Source: an uncultured Clostridia bacterium (lineage in GTDB: Bacteria; Bacillota; Clostridia; Christensenellales; Borkfalkiaceae). Taken from it: DNA of 64,000 nucleotides. Position 1 is the stretch's first letter, and each line of letters begins with the position of its first letter. Of this stretch, positions 1 to 7,277 are shown one piece after another. Under the pieces are notes generated by a model. It was not told the DNA's origin. It saw only the letters and a program-made list of their open reading frames with translations, and made no database searches. The position numbers and the translations under genes are program-made. The stretch is from contig CALVST010000001.1 in assembly GCA_944359365.1 (NCBI GenBank), forward strand, positions 62,001 through 126,000, read 5' to 3'.

Positions 1-1513
1 TGAGGCGTATCTTTTCGGGCGGTATCTTCACGCTTACAAAGTCGTTCTCGTTCCAGAGGTCTTCGGTGTCGAGAACAAAGTCTTCTTCGTTCTCTTCCGT
101 GCGCACGATCACCTGATAGTGGTCGCCTTTGTAGATGATGGAAACGATGTGCCCGCGCGCGCCGCCTGCGTCCGCGTCGTCGCTGATCTCAATGTCGGTA
201 AAGCCGACTTCGACGGTCACGTCGGTGTCCGTAAGGTCGAGCTTTTCTCCGTCTGCCGTTACGAGATATCCCTCTTCGTCGAGGAGCGAGCCGGGGTAAA
301 GCTGTGTGACGTCGCACTCGAATTCCCCGTCGCCGAACGCGACTGTGTTGCGCTTGGTGATATAGCCGTCGTAACGGTTTACGGTGAATTCCTTTTTCAT
401 GATGTGTATGCCGTCGGGCAGGATGTCTAATCCGATCACGTCGCCGACGTTCCTGCTCTCCGTGCTCTGCACGACCACTTCCGTTTTGCCCGCTTTTACA
501 GTTATTTCGTAATGCACGCCCTTGAATACGACGCTGATGACTTCGCCTTTGAGCATGCCCTTGTCCGCATCCGTCATGCGGATGTCTTCGGGGCGGACGA
601 CGACGTCCACCTTTTCGTGCAGGGCAAAATCGTCAAGACACTTGAAATTGCGGTTGCAGAAACGCACCGACATTTTGCCGACCATCGTGCCGTTGAACAG
701 GTTGGAATCGCCGATAAAGTTGGCGACGAACGCGTTGGCAGGCTCGTTGTATATGGCGGTAGGGGTGCCGATCTGCTGTATCTGCCCGTCCTTCATTACG
801 ACTATGGTATCGCTCATCGTGAGCGCCTCTTCCTGGTCGTGCGTGACGTAGATAAAGGTGATGCCCAGCTTTTTGTGCATCGCTTTCAGCTCTATTTGCA
901 TCTCTTTGCGCATCTTCAGATCGAGCGCGCCGAGCGGTTCGTCGAGCAGAAGAATTTCCGGCTCGTTTACGATGGCGCGCGCAATGGCGACGCGCTGCTG
1001 CTGCCCGCCCGAAAGGGTAGAAACGCTCCGCTTTTCAAAGCCTTCCAGATCCACGACGGCGAGCGCGTTTTTTACCTTTTCGTCTATCTCGCGGCGGGTG
1101 AGCTTCTGCATTTTCGTGTAGGTTTCGCCCTTCGCGTTGACGTAGGTGACGGGGATTTTTTTGAGTTTCAGCCCGAACGCCACGTTGTCGTAAATATTAT
1201 AGTGCGGAAAGAGGGCGTACCGCTGAAAGACGGTATTGATGGGGCGCTTGTTCGGCGGCAGATTGGTTATGTCTTTGCCGCCGAGCAGTATTTTGCCCGA
1301 TGTGGGGATGTCGAACCCCGCGATCATGCGAAGGGTGGTCGTTTTGCCGCATCCGCTCGGCCCCAAAAAGGTGATAAATTCCCCCTTGCGGACATAGAGG
1401 TCGATATTGTCTACTGCGACGGTATCGTCAAAAATTTTCGATGCCCCGACGATCTCTATGATCTTTTCCGCCTTGGAAGGGGAATTCATTGCGTCGTTTT
1501 TGTTTTCTGCCAT
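1..1513 (-). CDS. potA: Spermidine/putrescine-type ABC transporter ATP-binding protein (PotA family), 3' end off the left edge
   Basis: This is the cytoplasmic ATPase of an ABC importer, probably for polyamines, though substrate is inferred from family resemblance only. The visible 504 residues show Walker A GPSGCGKTT (51-59), signature LSGGQ (167-171), Walker B ILLLDEP (187-193) and the H-loop THD (224-226). After the nucleotide-binding domain come two TOBE-like beta modules, near residues 300-370 and 395-504. PotA proteins usually have one and are about 350-370 residues long, so this one is extended. I chose the ATG at 1513 because GGAA lies 8 bases upstream; an ATG two codons earlier (1519) is too close to it. 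The permease genes would lie to the left, outside the window. Confidence 0.88.
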   Translation of the reverse strand, partial: MAENKNDAMNSPSKAEKIIEIVGASKIFDDTVAVDNIDLYVRKGEFITFLGPSGCGKTTTLRMIAGFDIPTSGKILLGGKDITNLPPNKRPINTVFQRYALFPHYNIYDNVAFGLKLKKIPVTYVNAKGETYTKMQKLTRREIDEKVKNALAVVDLEGFEKRSVSTLSGGQQQRVAIARAIVNEPEILLLDEPLGALDLKMRKEMQIELKAMHKKLGITFIYVTHDQEEALTMSDTIVVMKDGQIQQIGTPTAIYNEPANAFVANFIGDSNLFNGTMVGKMSVRFCNRNFKCLDDFALHEKVDVVVRPEDIRMTDADKGMLKGEVISVVFKGVHYEITVKAGKTEVVVQSTESRNVGDVIGLDILPDGIHIMKKEFTVNRYDGYITKRNTVAFGDGEFECDVTQLYPGSLLDEEGYLVTADGEKLDLTDTDVTVEVGFTDIEISDDADAGGARGHIVSIIYKGDHYQVIVRTEENEEDFVLDTEDLWNENDFVSVKIPPEKIRL

Positions 1514-1557
1514 TTTCATATTCCTTTTCCGATTTATTATGCGTCGTTGCCTTTCTT

Positions 1558-1586
1558 ATTATATAGGGAAACGAAAAAAAAGCCAA
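1558..1586 (-). promoter_or_regulatory. Sigma-A promoter for potA
   Basis: On the minus strand, -35 TTGGCT (1586-1581) and -10 TATAAT (1563-1558) are separated by exactly 17 bases. The promoter begins right after a terminator hairpin, so potA is transcribed separately from rpsT. Confidence 0.7.
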
Positions 1587-1619
1587 CAAAAAACGCCCCG
1601 ATTCGCGCGATTCGGGGCG
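1585..1619 (-). terminator. Second intrinsic terminator between rpsT and potA
   Basis: On the minus strand an 8-bp stem, CGCCCCGA paired with TCGGGGCG (1594-1619), is followed by TTTTTTG. It stands in tandem with the rpsT terminator and just ahead of the potA promoter, so it insulates the two genes. Confidence 0.6.
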
Positions 1620-1663
1620 AATATTTTTGCATTTTTCCGAATAGGCGTATTACGGGGCGGCTT

Positions 1664-1700
1664 CAAACAAAAAGCAGTCCCGCAAAAGGGGACTGCTTTT
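1664..1700 (-). terminator. rpsT terminator
   Basis: The inverted repeat AAAAGCAGTCCC / GGGGACTGCTTTT (1669-1700) has a short loop. On the minus strand it is followed by a run of five T. It starts 30 bases after the rpsT stop codon. Confidence 0.8.
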
Positions 1701-1730
1701 ACATTGCGAACATATAAATGATATGGGGGA

Positions 1731-2126
1731 TCACTCCGCGTCCTTGGCTTTTTTCGCCCTCGTCTTTTTGGGCTTTTCCGCAGGAGCTTCTACGGCGGGC
1801 GCCTCTTCTACTGCGGGCGCCGCGGGTGCGGAAACTTCTTCGGCGGGCGCTACGGCAGCCGCTACTTTGAGCGCGTTCAGATTCTTCGCGAGGGCAGACT
1901 TCTTGTTCGACGCGTTGTTCTTGTGGATGATGCCCTTAGATGCGGCGGAATCGATGACGGACACGGTTACGGGCAGCAGCTTTTCTGCTTCCGCAACGTC
2001 GCCCGCGGCGATCGCGGCGTTATATTTTTTGATGGCGGTCTTTACCGAAGATCTGATCATCTTGTTCTGAGAAGTTTTCTTTTCGATAACTGCCACGCGT
2101 TTTTTGGCGGATTTGATGTTAGGCAC
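1731..2126 (-). CDS. rpsT: 30S ribosomal protein S20 with C-terminal Ala/Pro/Glu/Lys extension
   Basis: S20 binds 16S rRNA early in 30S subunit assembly. Residues 1-90 have the family's lysine-rich helical pattern, opening MPNIKSAKKR and including IHKNNASNKKSALAKNLN. The protein is 131 residues, against about 85-90 usually. The extra 40 residues are alanine, proline and glutamate rich and end in a basic stretch, KPKKTRAKKAK. The start is GTG, with AGGAG placed 7 bases upstream. The gene is monocistronic, with its own promoter and terminator, and is divergent from murI. Confidence 0.95.
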   Translation of the reverse strand: MPNIKSAKKRVAVIEKKTSQNKMIRSSVKTAIKKYNAAIAAGDVAEAEKLLPVTVSVIDSAASKGIIHKNNASNKKSALAKNLNALKVAAAVAPAEEVSAPAAPAVEEAPAVEAPAEKPKKTRAKKAKDAE

Positions 2127-2167
2127 TTTGATTCTCCTTTCATTTTGTTCTCGTTGATACCTAAGCT

Positions 2168-2196
2168 ATTTTATCACAAATAAATTCGAATGTAAA
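2168..2196 (-). promoter_or_regulatory. rpsT promoter
   Basis: On the minus strand, -35 TTTACA (2196-2191) and -10 TAAAAT (2173-2168) are 17 bases apart. A TGA just before the -10 makes it an extended -10 element. Confidence 0.65.
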
Positions 2197-2268
2197 CTAT
2201 TTTTTTGCCGAAAAATACAAATATTCGCGCGAATTTTCATAAATATCGGCAAAGGGGAGGTCCTTTTT

Positions 2269-3081
2269 ACGGAAAAGTACATCGGTTTTTTCGACAGCGG
2301 CATCGGAGGGCTTACGCTTCTTGCCGAATGCGTCCGGCAGCTGCCGCAGGAAAAATTCGTCTATTTGGGCGACAATGCCCGCGCCCCTTACGGAGGAAAG
2401 AGTGAGGGGGAGATACGCGCTTTGGCGGAAGAGGCGTTTGCAAAGCTCTCAGAATACCCGCTCAAAGCGGCTGTCATCGCCTGCAACACGGTCACGGCGG
2501 AGGCGGCGGCGCAGCTGCGCGCGGAGTATCCGTTTCCCGTCGTGGGCGTGGAACCCGCGATCAGGCCCGCGGTGCTTTCGGGTGCGCGGCGGGTGCTCGT
2601 GCTTGCGACGGGGGCGACGCTCTCTTCTCCGCGCTTTCGCAGGCTGTGCTCGCAGTTCTCCGAGGCGGAGATCCTTCCGTTCGCGCCCGAGTCCCTTGCT
2701 CGCGATATAGAGGAAAATATTTTCCGGCTGGAAGAAGTAGAGCTTTCGCGGCGCCTTCCGCGCGTTGCGTGCGACGCCGTCGTGCTCGGCTGCACGCATT
2801 ACATTTATTTAAAAAAAAGGATAGAGGAATTTTACGGCTGCCCCGCGTTCGACGGCAACGCGGGGGCAGCAAAAAGACTGTCGTCGCTCCTGCAAAACGA
2901 GGGATTTTCGCCCCGTTTTGCCCAATTTATAGGGACAGCTGACCACCAAACACAAAAAACAAACATATGTTCAAAAAAATTCCAAAAAAAGCCGAAAAAC
3001 GCGGCAATTTTCATTGAAAAGGCGAAAAACAAAAATAAAAAGGTGTTTTTAACCTTTTTTAACACAAACAAATGTTCGTAA
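2269..3081 (+). CDS. murI: Glutamate racemase with non-canonical ACG start and basic C-terminal tail
   Basis: MurI converts L-glutamate to D-glutamate for peptidoglycan in the cytoplasm. The reading frame shows the substrate loop DSGIGG, the first catalytic cysteine in ACNT and the second in GCTH. No ATG, GTG or TTG lies upstream of DSGIGG in this open frame. The first in-frame ATG (2365) would remove that essential motif. A strong ribosome site, AGGGGAGG (2253-2260), sits 8 bases before ACG at 2269, which I take as the start. After about residue 220 the sequence becomes a lysine-rich tail written in A-rich DNA, which may be read-through of a former intergenic region. Length is about 270 residues, within the family range. 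Confidence 0.85.
   Translation, partial: TEKYIGFFDSGIGGLTLLAECVRQLPQEKFVYLGDNARAPYGGKSEGEIRALAEEAFAKLSEYPLKAAVIACNTVTAEAAAQLRAEYPFPVVGVEPAIRPAVLSGARRVLVLATGATLSSPRFRRLCSQFSEAEILPFAPESLARDIEENIFRLEEVELSRRLPRVACDAVVLGCTHYIYLKKRIEEFYGCPAFDGNAGAAKRLSSLLQNEGFSPRFAQFIGTADHQTQKTNICSKKFQKKPKNAAIFIEKAKNKNKKVFLTFFNTNKCS
2959..3078 (+). promoter_or_regulatory. Two LexA-like GAAC-NNNN-GTTC sites upstream of mraZ
   Basis: ACAAACATATGTTC (2959-2972) and ACAAACAAATGTTCG (3064-3078) are near-identical direct copies about 105 bases apart. Each resembles the Gram-positive LexA box CGAAC-N4-GTTCG, with a G-to-A change in the left arm. They lie 60 bases or more upstream of the mraZ promoter, inside the 3' end of murI. 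Function is a guess. Confidence 0.3.
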
Positions 3082-3133
3082 TTCCCAAAAAAGTCAAAAA
3101 AAATTTCAAAAAATAAAGAAAAAAATCGCGCAT

Positions 3134-3158
3134 GTGGTTGACAGTGGTCAAAAGTGGT
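3134..3158 (+). promoter_or_regulatory. MraZ operator boxes (three direct repeats)
   Basis: GTGGT occurs at 3134-3138, 3144-3148 and 3154-3158, exactly 10 bases apart. That is the arrangement of MraZ boxes (TGGGN with 5-base spacers) that autoregulate dcw operons, with a slightly different core. The repeats overlap the -35 and the spacer of the promoter. Confidence 0.75.
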
Positions 3159-3166
3159 GATATAAT
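3138..3166 (+). promoter_or_regulatory. Sigma-A promoter of the dcw cluster
   Basis: -35 TTGACA (3138-3143) and -10 TATAAT (3161-3166) have a 17-base spacer, a perfect consensus. The start point would be near 3173, about 22 bases before the mraZ ATG. The MraZ boxes lie across it, so repression by MraZ is expected. Confidence 0.85.
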
Positions 3167-3195
3167 GGATACATCACAAAGGGCGGAAGGGATTC

Positions 3196-3639
3196 ATGTA
3201 TTCTTTCAACGGAAGGTTCAACAATCGGTTGGACGACAAAAACAGAATACGCATCCCCGCAAAGTACAAGGCGGATCTGGAGGGGGGCTATAAGTTCGCC
3301 TTCGGGCCGGACAAGTCCATCTATGTTTTGCCGTATGCCGAATACAAAAAGATACTCGACAGTTTCGGCAACGTTTCCATTTTCGATACGGAAACGCAGG
3401 ACGCCATAGCGGAGTTCACGAGCATGGTGTTCGATGTGGCGGAAGACAATCAGGGCAGGGTGGTCATACCGCAGGAGCTGAAAGAGCACGCCGAGATAGA
3501 CAAAGACATCGTCATCGTCGGCGCGGCGACTTACCTCAGGATCGAATCGGCGGAAAACTTCGCCAAGAGGAACGCAGGCAAAAACATCAACAACGTATTT
3601 GCCAAGCTGAAAAACCTCGGGGCGGGCAAAGGAGAATGA
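3196..3639 (+). CDS. mraZ: Transcriptional regulator MraZ
   Basis: MraZ is a DNA-binding protein that represses its own dcw operon. The 147-residue sequence has two SpoVT/AbrB-like halves, the first opening YSFNGRFNNRLDDKNRIRIP and the second around residues 75-120 with DNQGRVVIPQELKEHA. Length is normal for the family. The ATG follows GGAAGGG by 4 bases. Its stop overlaps the rsmH start (ATGA), so the two are translationally coupled. Three candidate binding boxes overlap the promoter just upstream. Confidence 0.95.
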   Translation: MYSFNGRFNNRLDDKNRIRIPAKYKADLEGGYKFAFGPDKSIYVLPYAEYKKILDSFGNVSIFDTETQDAIAEFTSMVFDVAEDNQGRVVIPQELKEHAEIDKDIVIVGAATYLRIESAENFAKRNAGKNINNVFAKLKNLGAGKGE

Positions 3640-4583
3640 TAGAGTTTTCTCATCTGCCCGTCATGCTCGAAGAGTGCATGGAAGGGTTGGCGCTGAAAGA
3701 CGGCGGCGTCTACTTCGACGGCACGGTCGGCGGCGGAGGGCATTCCTTTGAAATATTAAAAAGGACGGCTCCGAACGGCAGGCTGATAGCGACCGACCTC
3801 GACGACAATGCGATCGCCGCGGCGCAAAAAAGACTTTCGCCTTTCAGCGGAAGATTTCAAATATACAAAAGCAATTATAAAAATTATGCCGATGTACTGC
3901 AGCAGGCAGGCGAGGACAAGCTGGACGGAGTGATGCTCGACTTCGGCGTTTCAAGCTTTCAGTTGGACGAAACGAGCCGCGGGTTCAGCTATATGAAGAA
4001 TGCGCCGCTCGATATGCGCATGGATCCGCAGGGCGAGCTGACGGCAGAGTCGGTCGTCAACGGATATTCCGAAGAGGCGCTGTTTCAGATCATCCGCGAT
4101 TACGGCGAAGAGCCGTTCGCAAAAAATATCGCTAAAAATATCGCAGCCGAGCGGAAAAAGGGCAGGATAACCGAGAGCGCACAGCTCGTTTCCATAATAG
4201 AAAAAAGTATCCCCGCAAAATTCCGCCACGGCGCTCCCTTTTCCAGAAAAACATTTCAAGCGATCCGCATAGAGGTGAACGATGAGCTGCACGGTTTGGA
4301 AGAGGCGGTACGGGGGCTTTCCCGCAAACTGAAAAAGGGCGGAAGGATATGCATCCTCACTTTCCATTCTTTGGAAGACAGGATCGTAAAAAACGTGTTC
4401 AGGGAATTGGAAACAGACTGCATTTGCGATAAGAGCTTGCCCGTATGCGTATGCGGCAAGAAAAAGGAACTGGAGATCATCACAAAAAAGCCTCTTACAG
4501 CCACGCAAGAGGAGCTTGAAAAAAATCCGCGGTCAAAAAGCGCAAAGCTGCGCATAGCGGAAAGGGTGGAAGAATATAATTAA
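3636..4583 (+). CDS. rsmH: 16S rRNA (cytosine1402-N4)-methyltransferase
   Basis: RsmH methylates N4 of C1402 in 16S rRNA using S-adenosylmethionine. The 315 residues carry the SAM loop GTVGGGGHS near the N-terminus, the DLDDNAI segment, and the conserved MLDFGVSSFQLDE, RGFSY and LTFHSLEDRIVK motifs. Length matches the family. It overlaps mraZ by 4 bases and is followed 14 bases later by the ftsL-like gene, the standard dcw order. Confidence 0.96.
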   Translation: MIEFSHLPVMLEECMEGLALKDGGVYFDGTVGGGGHSFEILKRTAPNGRLIATDLDDNAIAAAQKRLSPFSGRFQIYKSNYKNYADVLQQAGEDKLDGVMLDFGVSSFQLDETSRGFSYMKNAPLDMRMDPQGELTAESVVNGYSEEALFQIIRDYGEEPFAKNIAKNIAAERKKGRITESAQLVSIIEKSIPAKFRHGAPFSRKTFQAIRIEVNDELHGLEEAVRGLSRKLKKGGRICILTFHSLEDRIVKNVFRELETDCICDKSLPVCVCGKKKELEIITKKPLTATQEELEKNPRSKSAKLRIAERVEEYN

Positions 4584-4597
4584 GGAGAACAAGAAAG

Positions 4598-5386
4598 ATG
4601 GCAACGGCAACCCCTGTATTGGAAAGAGAAAGAACGTCTGAAAGGGATCTGCGTGCATACGGCAGGATCGCCGGCGGCGTTGAGAATACGCAGGAGATGA
4701 CGGAGGAGCAGAAGGCGCTCCGCTTTAATTCCCGCATTTCGGAAAACTATCAGAAACTTATCAATCCCGAATACAGCAGGGCGGAAGATTTCGCCGCGCC
4801 CGCAGAGCAGGCGTCCGCCGAAGACATCTTTGCGCGCGGCGCGTTCGACAGCGCGCCCGCATTCGAACAGGCTCCCGCCTATCAGGCGCCCGCTTTTCAG
4901 CAGGCACCCGTTGCGGAACGTCTGTCGGTGCAGAGCCCCGTTTTCGGGCAGGAAGCCCGCGCGGCTGTTTACGAAGCGCCCGCAGATGCTCCCGTTTACA
5001 CCGAGCAGGCGTATGAGCAGCAGGCTCCCGCCTATGCGGAAGAGGACGCGGACCTGATGCCCACCGCAACGACCATTCAGTACAGGAGCGATCTTTTCGA
5101 GGATGAAAAACCTGTCGCGGCGGTCGAGGAGAAAAAGCGCTATGCGCTCACTTCCAAAGGCAAACTGCTCATGGCGGTGTATGCGTTGGTGGTAGTCGTC
5201 ATTTTGGCGCTCATCATCATCAATACGAGCGTCCTCAAAACGCTTGACGGCAACGTAGCCGAGCAGGAAGCGCGCCTTTCCGAAACGATGTCGCAAAGCC
5301 AGGCGGTAAAAGACGACATCGATTATTATTCGAGCGATGAATTCATCATCGAATGGGCGGAGTCAAACGGCTATACGCGCGGTTAA
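4598..5386 (+). CDS. ftsL: FtsL-like cell-division protein with long disordered N-terminal region
   Basis: FtsL is a bitopic divisome protein that works with FtsQ/DivIB and the septal synthase. The call rests on position between rsmH and ftsI and on topology. About 190 cytoplasmic residues precede one transmembrane helix (about 190-210, MAVYALVVVVILALIIINTS), followed by a short extracytoplasmic coiled coil of about 50 residues. FtsL is usually 90-130 residues. The surplus here is a low-complexity Ala/Pro/Gln/Tyr region (about 70-165) with repeats such as QAPAYQAPAFQQAP. Sequence similarity to FtsL is too weak to settle by eye. AAGGAG stands 10 bases before the ATG. Confidence 0.6.
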   Translation: MATATPVLERERTSERDLRAYGRIAGGVENTQEMTEEQKALRFNSRISENYQKLINPEYSRAEDFAAPAEQASAEDIFARGAFDSAPAFEQAPAYQAPAFQQAPVAERLSVQSPVFGQEARAAVYEAPADAPVYTEQAYEQQAPAYAEEDADLMPTATTIQYRSDLFEDEKPVAAVEEKKRYALTSKGKLLMAVYALVVVVILALIIINTSVLKTLDGNVAEQEARLSETMSQSQAVKDDIDYYSSDEFIIEWAESNGYTRG

Positions 5387-5473
5387 CATAAAGGAAAACT
5401 GAAAATTTTACGAAAGCATTTCGGTCTCGCTTGTAGGGCTGTCGAAGGTCCGCGGGCGCGGCCGATTTTTTTT

Positions 5474-7261
5474 GTGAAAGATCGCGCGCGGAGGTGCGGC
5501 AAAATAAAAAGGAACAGATCGAAAAGAACTGCGGGAGGATATTCCGCAACAGTTTTACGAAAGAGGTTGACGGCGGTGCTCATCGCCGCGGCCTTTCTTT
5601 TTTTGGTCATTTTTGTCCGTTTTTTCTATATACAGGTCATTTCGGGCGCCGAGCTGCGCTATAAAGCGATCGATCAATGGACGAGGGAGATCCCCGTCGT
5701 CGCCGAGCGGGGAAAAATACTCGACCGCAACGGCGCGATCCTTGCGGGGAACATAACGTCGTACACCGTATTTGCGCGGCCGAACGCCGTAAAAGACAAA
5801 CAGCATACCGCGCACGTCCTTTCGGAAATTTTTTCTTTGGACGAGGGGGAACTGTATGAAGATCTCGTGTCGGCAAAAGTTTCCGAACTGACGGTTGTGC
5901 GGCGCGCGGATGCGGCGCTTGCGGAAGAGCTCGCCGCATACGACCTTCCGGGCGTATATTATGCGCGCGACAATACGCGCACTTACCCTTACGGGGAACT
6001 GCTCTGCCAGGTGCTCGGTTTCACTTCGACGGACAACGAAGGGCTGACGGGGCTTGAAAAGTATTACGACAAATACCTCGCGGGCATGGACGGCGAGATT
6101 TTGTATGACACCGACCTTGTCGGCGTAGAGATAGAAGGGGGAAATGCGGCGTACCTGCCCGCGACGGACGGGCTGAACGTGGCGCTTACCGTCGATAAGG
6201 ATATACAGATCATCGCGGAAGAGGCGATGGCGGACGCATATCTTACCTATTCGCCCGTTTCGGCGCAGTGCATCGTGCTCGATCCGTCGAATTTTGAAAT
6301 ACTTGCGATGGTGAACTATCCCGGCTATGACCTGAACGACGTGCCGCGGGAAGACACCGACCTTCTCAATTCGCTCACGCGAAACAGGCTGATCTCGGAT
6401 ATTTACGAGCCGGGTTCGACTTTCAAGATCGTGACCGCCGCCGCGAACATCGAGGAATATCTGCAAGGCAACGCGTCGGCGTTTTCGCTGAGCAAAATTT
6501 TCAACAGCAGCCGCACGAGAACGGTGGACGGAACGACCATACGGTGTTGGAGCAACCACGCGAACGGCAAGCACAGCAATCAGACGCTCGCCGAAGCGCT
6601 CAACAACAGCTGCAACCCCTGTTTTGTGGATATCGCGCTCTCGCTCGGAAAGCAGACTTTTTACGATTACCTCGAAGCGTTCGGTTTCGGCAAAAATACG
6701 GGGATCGATTTTTCGGGAGAATCGCAGGGCATGCTCATTCCCGAAAGCGCCGTGCGCGACTGCGACCTTGCGCGCATAGGGTTCGGGCAGAGCTTGGCGG
6801 TGTCCGCTTTGCAGCTCGCCTGCGCGGGCGCCGCGGCAGTCAACGGGGGATATTACTATCAGCCGCGGCTCGTCGAGAGCATATCGGACGGCGGCAATAT
6901 CGAAGAGGGATTTTCCCCCGTGCTCATGAACAGGACGGTCAGCGAAGAGGCGTCGCGCACGCTCGCGTCCCTTCTCGAAGGCGTGGTCGCAAACGGCAGC
7001 GGGAGCAAGGCGTATATCGAAGGGTACAAGGTCGGCGGAAAAACGGGCACGGCGCAGAAATACGAAAACGGGGCGATCGCCTCGGGGAAATACGTTTCGT
7101 CCTTTCTCGGGTTTTTCCCGGCGGACGATCCGAAGTATCTCGCGCTCGTCATCGTAGACGAACCGCAGGGCGCTTATTACGGCAGCGTTGTCGCCGCGCC
7201 CTATGCGAAGCGGATATTCGAAGGCATTATAGAAGTTCGCGGCATTGCGCCGTATGAATAA
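5474..7261 (+). CDS. ftsI: Penicillin-binding protein 2 transpeptidase (FtsI/SpoVD family)
   Basis: This is a monofunctional septal peptidoglycan transpeptidase. In order it has a basic N-terminal tail, one transmembrane helix (about 34-56), a dimerisation domain, and a transpeptidase domain with S315-T-F-K318, S379-C-N381 and K523-T-G. There is no C-terminal PASTA domain, unlike SpoVD. The start is uncertain. GTG at 5474 gives a plausible basic tail but has no ribosome site, only a run of T. GTG at 5576 has AGAGG at a good distance but starts almost inside the membrane helix. The frame is open back to 5387. Division versus sporulation role cannot be told apart. Confidence 0.92.
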   Translation: MKDRARRCGKIKRNRSKRTAGGYSATVLRKRLTAVLIAAAFLFLVIFVRFFYIQVISGAELRYKAIDQWTREIPVVAERGKILDRNGAILAGNITSYTVFARPNAVKDKQHTAHVLSEIFSLDEGELYEDLVSAKVSELTVVRRADAALAEELAAYDLPGVYYARDNTRTYPYGELLCQVLGFTSTDNEGLTGLEKYYDKYLAGMDGEILYDTDLVGVEIEGGNAAYLPATDGLNVALTVDKDIQIIAEEAMADAYLTYSPVSAQCIVLDPSNFEILAMVNYPGYDLNDVPREDTDLLNSLTRNRLISDIYEPGSTFKIVTAAANIEEYLQGNASAFSLSKIFNSSRTRTVDGTTIRCWSNHANGKHSNQTLAEALNNSCNPCFVDIALSLGKQTFYDYLEAFGFGKNTGIDFSGESQGMLIPESAVRDCDLARIGFGQSLAVSALQLACAGAAAVNGGYYYQPRLVESISDGGNIEEGFSPVLMNRTVSEEASRTLASLLEGVVANGSGSKAYIEGYKVGGKTGTAQKYENGAIASGKYVSSFLGFFPADDPKYLALVIVDEPQGAYYGSVVAAPYAKRIFEGIIEVRGIAPYE

Positions 7262-7277
7262 AAAGGAGCTTGCAATT

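Noticed and set aside
512..1717. 401-codon plus-strand frame opposite the PotA-type gene
   Set aside because: The minus strand encodes a clear ABC ATPase with Walker A, signature and Walker B. The plus frame also runs through two terminators.
2269..3081. murI as a pseudogene
   Set aside because: Only the start codon is odd. The frame is intact, both catalytic cysteines are present, and a strong ribosome site is in place.
5466..5473. T8 run as a programmed frameshift site joining ftsL and ftsI
   Set aside because: The ftsL-like gene ends with its stop at 5384-5386, well before the run, so slippage there could not fuse the two.
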